From positions 11,959 through 52,830 of the forward strand of contig JAHEXI010000024.1 of NCBI GenBank assembly GCA_023252195.1: a DNA stretch of 40,872 nt, given 5' to 3'. This document shows positions 39,248 through 40,872 of this stretch, in pieces. Below the pieces are notes generated by a model. It was given only the letters and a program-made list of their open reading frames with translations. It was not told the origin of the DNA and ran no database searches. The translations under genes were made by a program, and so were the position numbers. Origin of the DNA: Pseudonocardiales bacterium (GTDB taxonomy: Bacteria; Actinomycetota; Actinomycetes; Mycobacteriales; Pseudonocardiaceae). Every line of letters begins with the position of its first letter. Position 1 is the stretch's first letter.

Positions 39248-39940
39248 CTACTTGGCGTCGGTGTCAGCGACGTTGACTCGCAGCGTCTGTCCAGGAGGCC
39301 CTTCCACCCGGAACGTGTAGGTGCCGTTGTCGTTGAACAGCAGCGTTTGGTGTTCGCCCGGGTGGTAGAGCTGGTGACCCATTCCCATGCCCAGGTCTGG
39401 GGTACTGTCGACGGTGATCGTCTGTTTCGTGTCGTTGTCGATCTGGATGCTTTCACCCTTGTTGACGGTGACGTCCTGGGGACCGAAGGCGTGGTGCGCC
39501 CCGAAGTGGATCTCCGCCACGGCTTGCTCGCCACAGGTGTAGCGCTGGGTAGCAGAGACGTTGACCGTCAGCGCCGTGGCGCGGTGCTCCTTGCTGGACA
39601 GCACGTAGCTACCGGGCTTGGTGAACGGAACGTGTTCCATCTCCTGGGGATCAAGCACCATGTAGCGCAACCCGTCGTCGGGCTTGGTCACCAACGTGAA
39701 GGTGTTGTTGGTCTTGTTCATGACCAACAACGTGTTTCCAGCATCAAGATTGACGCTGGTCTGGTCGTAAGCATCGTTGACGACGTTGACGTTCACCGCG
39801 GGATCGCAGTTCGCCGGCGCGGCCTGGACCGAGGTAGGGGCCGAACCACTCGACGCCGGGTTCGACTGTGAGTTGCCGCAGCCGGCTAGTAGCGCGCTGG
39901 CGCCGACGAGCGCAACGGCGCCCAACCAGTTGTTGGACAT
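39248..39940 (-). CDS. Cupredoxin-like secreted lipoprotein
   Basis: 230 aa. The signal peptide ends in the lipobox LLAGC (Cys21), so it is a lipid-anchored exported protein. Two beta-sandwich segments look like tandem cupredoxin-type domains: about 45-120 (FTKPGSYVLSS, LTVNVS) and about 130-230 (VTVNKGESIQI, GMGMGHQLYHPGEHQ, FNDNGTYTFRV). His and Met residues are frequent in the second, but I cannot identify a classic Cys-His-His-Met copper set. ATG start at 39938-39940 with AGGAAG upstream. Stand-alone gene; a 26-bp perfect palindrome lies 164 bp upstream. Confidence 0.75.
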   Translation of the reverse strand: MSNNWLGAVALVGASALLAGCGNSQSNPASSGSAPTSVQAAPANCDPAVNVNVVNDAYDQTSVNLDAGNTLLVMNKTNNTFTLVTKPDDGLRYMVLDPQEMEHVPFTKPGSYVLSSKEHRATALTVNVSATQRYTCGEQAVAEIHFGAHHAFGPQDVTVNKGESIQIDNDTKQTITVDSTPDLGMGMGHQLYHPGEHQTLLFNDNGTYTFRVEGPPGQTLRVNVADTDAK

Positions 39941-40783
39941 GGCAGTTTCTTCCTGTGCGCAGCGGTTCGTAAGAGGAGCGTTACCGAGGGACCTGGACAC
40001 TAGGGAACTGAGCCGGTGCCTGAGCTGGATCTGAGAGAGTTGGTTGCCTGACGGCGCCCAGTGCGCTGCTGGACGCGCCGAGCATCGGGTAACTACGCCG
40101 TCCGGCGCAATGGCGTACGCCATTGCGCCCATCCCCGCCTCAGTTTCGTGTGGACGATCTGCGGATTGTCTGGCTGGGGTGTACCCCAACCAGACGTCAG
40201 GCGCTGCCCAGGATCAGGGTCAAGTTAGGGTTGGTGTCCGCGGTGGACCCCGGTGCCTGATCGGGCTGCTGGCACGGCGTAGGTCGAGGAGGGATCTGTT
40301 CACTACGCTTCGAGGCGTGGATGTCGAGGAACTGCCGGTGGAGTGGGCGAGCTGCGGGTGGAGCTTTATCAGCCCCATGCCGGGTTCACCCAGGGGGCAG
40401 CCCGCGCGATCTGATCGACATGGGCACCAACCTCGGCGAACGCGGTGTGGCGGTCCGCACACTGAGAAGGGGTCGGGGGGTCGTTGGCCCCACCCACCGG
40501 CAATCACCGGAATGCGATCTCGACCGGGCTAGTGCCGACGGGAATGGGTGTGCCGGGGGTGTCACGGTGTTGCCGACCTCGTTGGTGATGTAGGCGGCGT
40601 GCTGAGCAGGTCCTCACCATCGATGAGACCAACGACACCGCCATGCGCCTGTCCGTGGCCGCAGCTCACCTGCTCCTGACCACCGATGCAATCAACGCCT
40701 GGCCCCGAATCCACCAGACACTAAGCACATCCCGACGGTTCGCCCATGACCTGTGGAGTGTTCCCGATTTTATTGACACCGAT
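39941..40783. other. 0.84-kb region without a supported gene
   Basis: Contains the 26-bp palindrome (40104-40129), a 28-nt hairpin (40168-40195, one mismatch), and the terminus of an IS3-type element. A short resolvase-like stretch (DLIDMGTNLGERGVAVRTL, 40409-40465) is too short and isolated to call a gene. Confidence 0.5.
40104..40129. promoter_or_regulatory. 26-bp perfect palindrome upstream of the lipoprotein gene
   Basis: GGCGCAATGGCGT followed by its exact reverse complement with no spacer. A loopless two-fold palindrome is better explained as a site for a dimeric regulator or recombinase than as a terminator. It lies in the region that must hold the lipoprotein gene's promoter. Confidence 0.55.
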
Positions 40784-40872
40784 TTAGGCTGCCAGGTCGG
40801 TTAGTTCCCTATATCCTAGCTCGTATTCGAGGGGTGTCAAGTATCCGAGGGTGGAGTGTCGCCGGCGGCGGT
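40759..40872 (-). mobile_element. IS3-family insertion sequence, partial (orfB C-terminus and terminal repeat)
   Basis: The minus strand, cut by the window end, encodes the last 28 or so residues of an IS3-family transposase (RRRHSTLGYLTPLEYELGY, stop TAA at 40784-40786). RxHSxLGYxTPxEYE is the typical C-terminal signature of the DDE integrase domain. About 20 bp after the stop, a TG-initiated sequence (TGTTCCCGATTTTATTGACAC, 40759-40779) is a likely terminal inverted repeat. Confidence 0.8.

Noticed and set aside
40044-40593. Plus-strand frames of 90-160 aa, one with a resolvase-like stretch
   Set aside because: The similarity covers under 20 residues and the rest is low-complexity; reported only as part of the gap description.

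Overview
The window comes from a GC-rich actinomycete. Gene order from lysA through hom, thrC, thrB, rho, rpmE, prfA, prmC, a Sua5-type gene, wecA, the whole ATP synthase operon, a DUF2550 gene, an adenosyltransferase gene, murA and nucS follows the order I know from Mycobacterium (Rv1292 to Rv1321), with insertions. It is not Mycobacterium itself: subunits b and delta are separate genes rather than the mycobacterial b-delta fusion, no rRNA operon follows murA, and the argS slot holds a protein without a catalytic core. A Pseudonocardiales-type actinomycete is my best guess.

Layout. 1-741: remnants of three unrelated genes (ArsM-like methyltransferase, thiolase, HNH/DUF222 protein). 742-6632: nucS, a Nudix hydrolase, an ECHDC3-like crotonase protein, ethylmalonyl-CoA mutase and an acyl-CoA synthetase. 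6675-9062: murA, PduO-type cobalamin adenosyltransferase, DUF2550 protein. 9088-17222: ten-gene ATP synthase operon on the minus strand. 17463-22250: wecA, a DUF559 pseudogene bracketed by 65-bp palindromes, a Sua5-type gene, a secreted SGNH hydrolase, prmC. 22247-26746: prfA, rpmE, a class IV aminotransferase, rho. 27070-32659: thrB, thrC, hom, lysA and a catalytic-core-less ArgS relative. 32812-34481: DUF3105 and DUF305 membrane proteins and a tRNA-Arg(CCG) gene. After the tRNA the conserved order ends. The rest is accessory: a sorbosone-dehydrogenase-like lipoprotein, an iron-box-controlled FhuF-like reductase, an MntP-like pump, a Tn3 transposase remnant, a cupredoxin-like lipoprotein and the end of an IS3-type element.

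How the genes work together. The lysA-hom-thrC block is translationally coupled by 4-nt overlaps and serves aspartate-family amino acid synthesis. The mutase needs adenosylcobalamin, and the adenosyltransferase that makes it lies 3 kb away. prfA and prmC (release factor and its methylase) overlap by 4 nt.

Most unusual observations: two essential genes, atpA and rho, each carry an in-frame 15-bp minisatellite encoding a pentapeptide array (DSKNQ-type in the alpha subunit tail, TQGNQ-type in the Rho insertion). The alpha array sits just after the C-terminal extension which in mycobacteria restrains ATP hydrolysis, and the gamma subunit has two extra loops. Intergenic space is rich in long palindromes, including two dispersed families.
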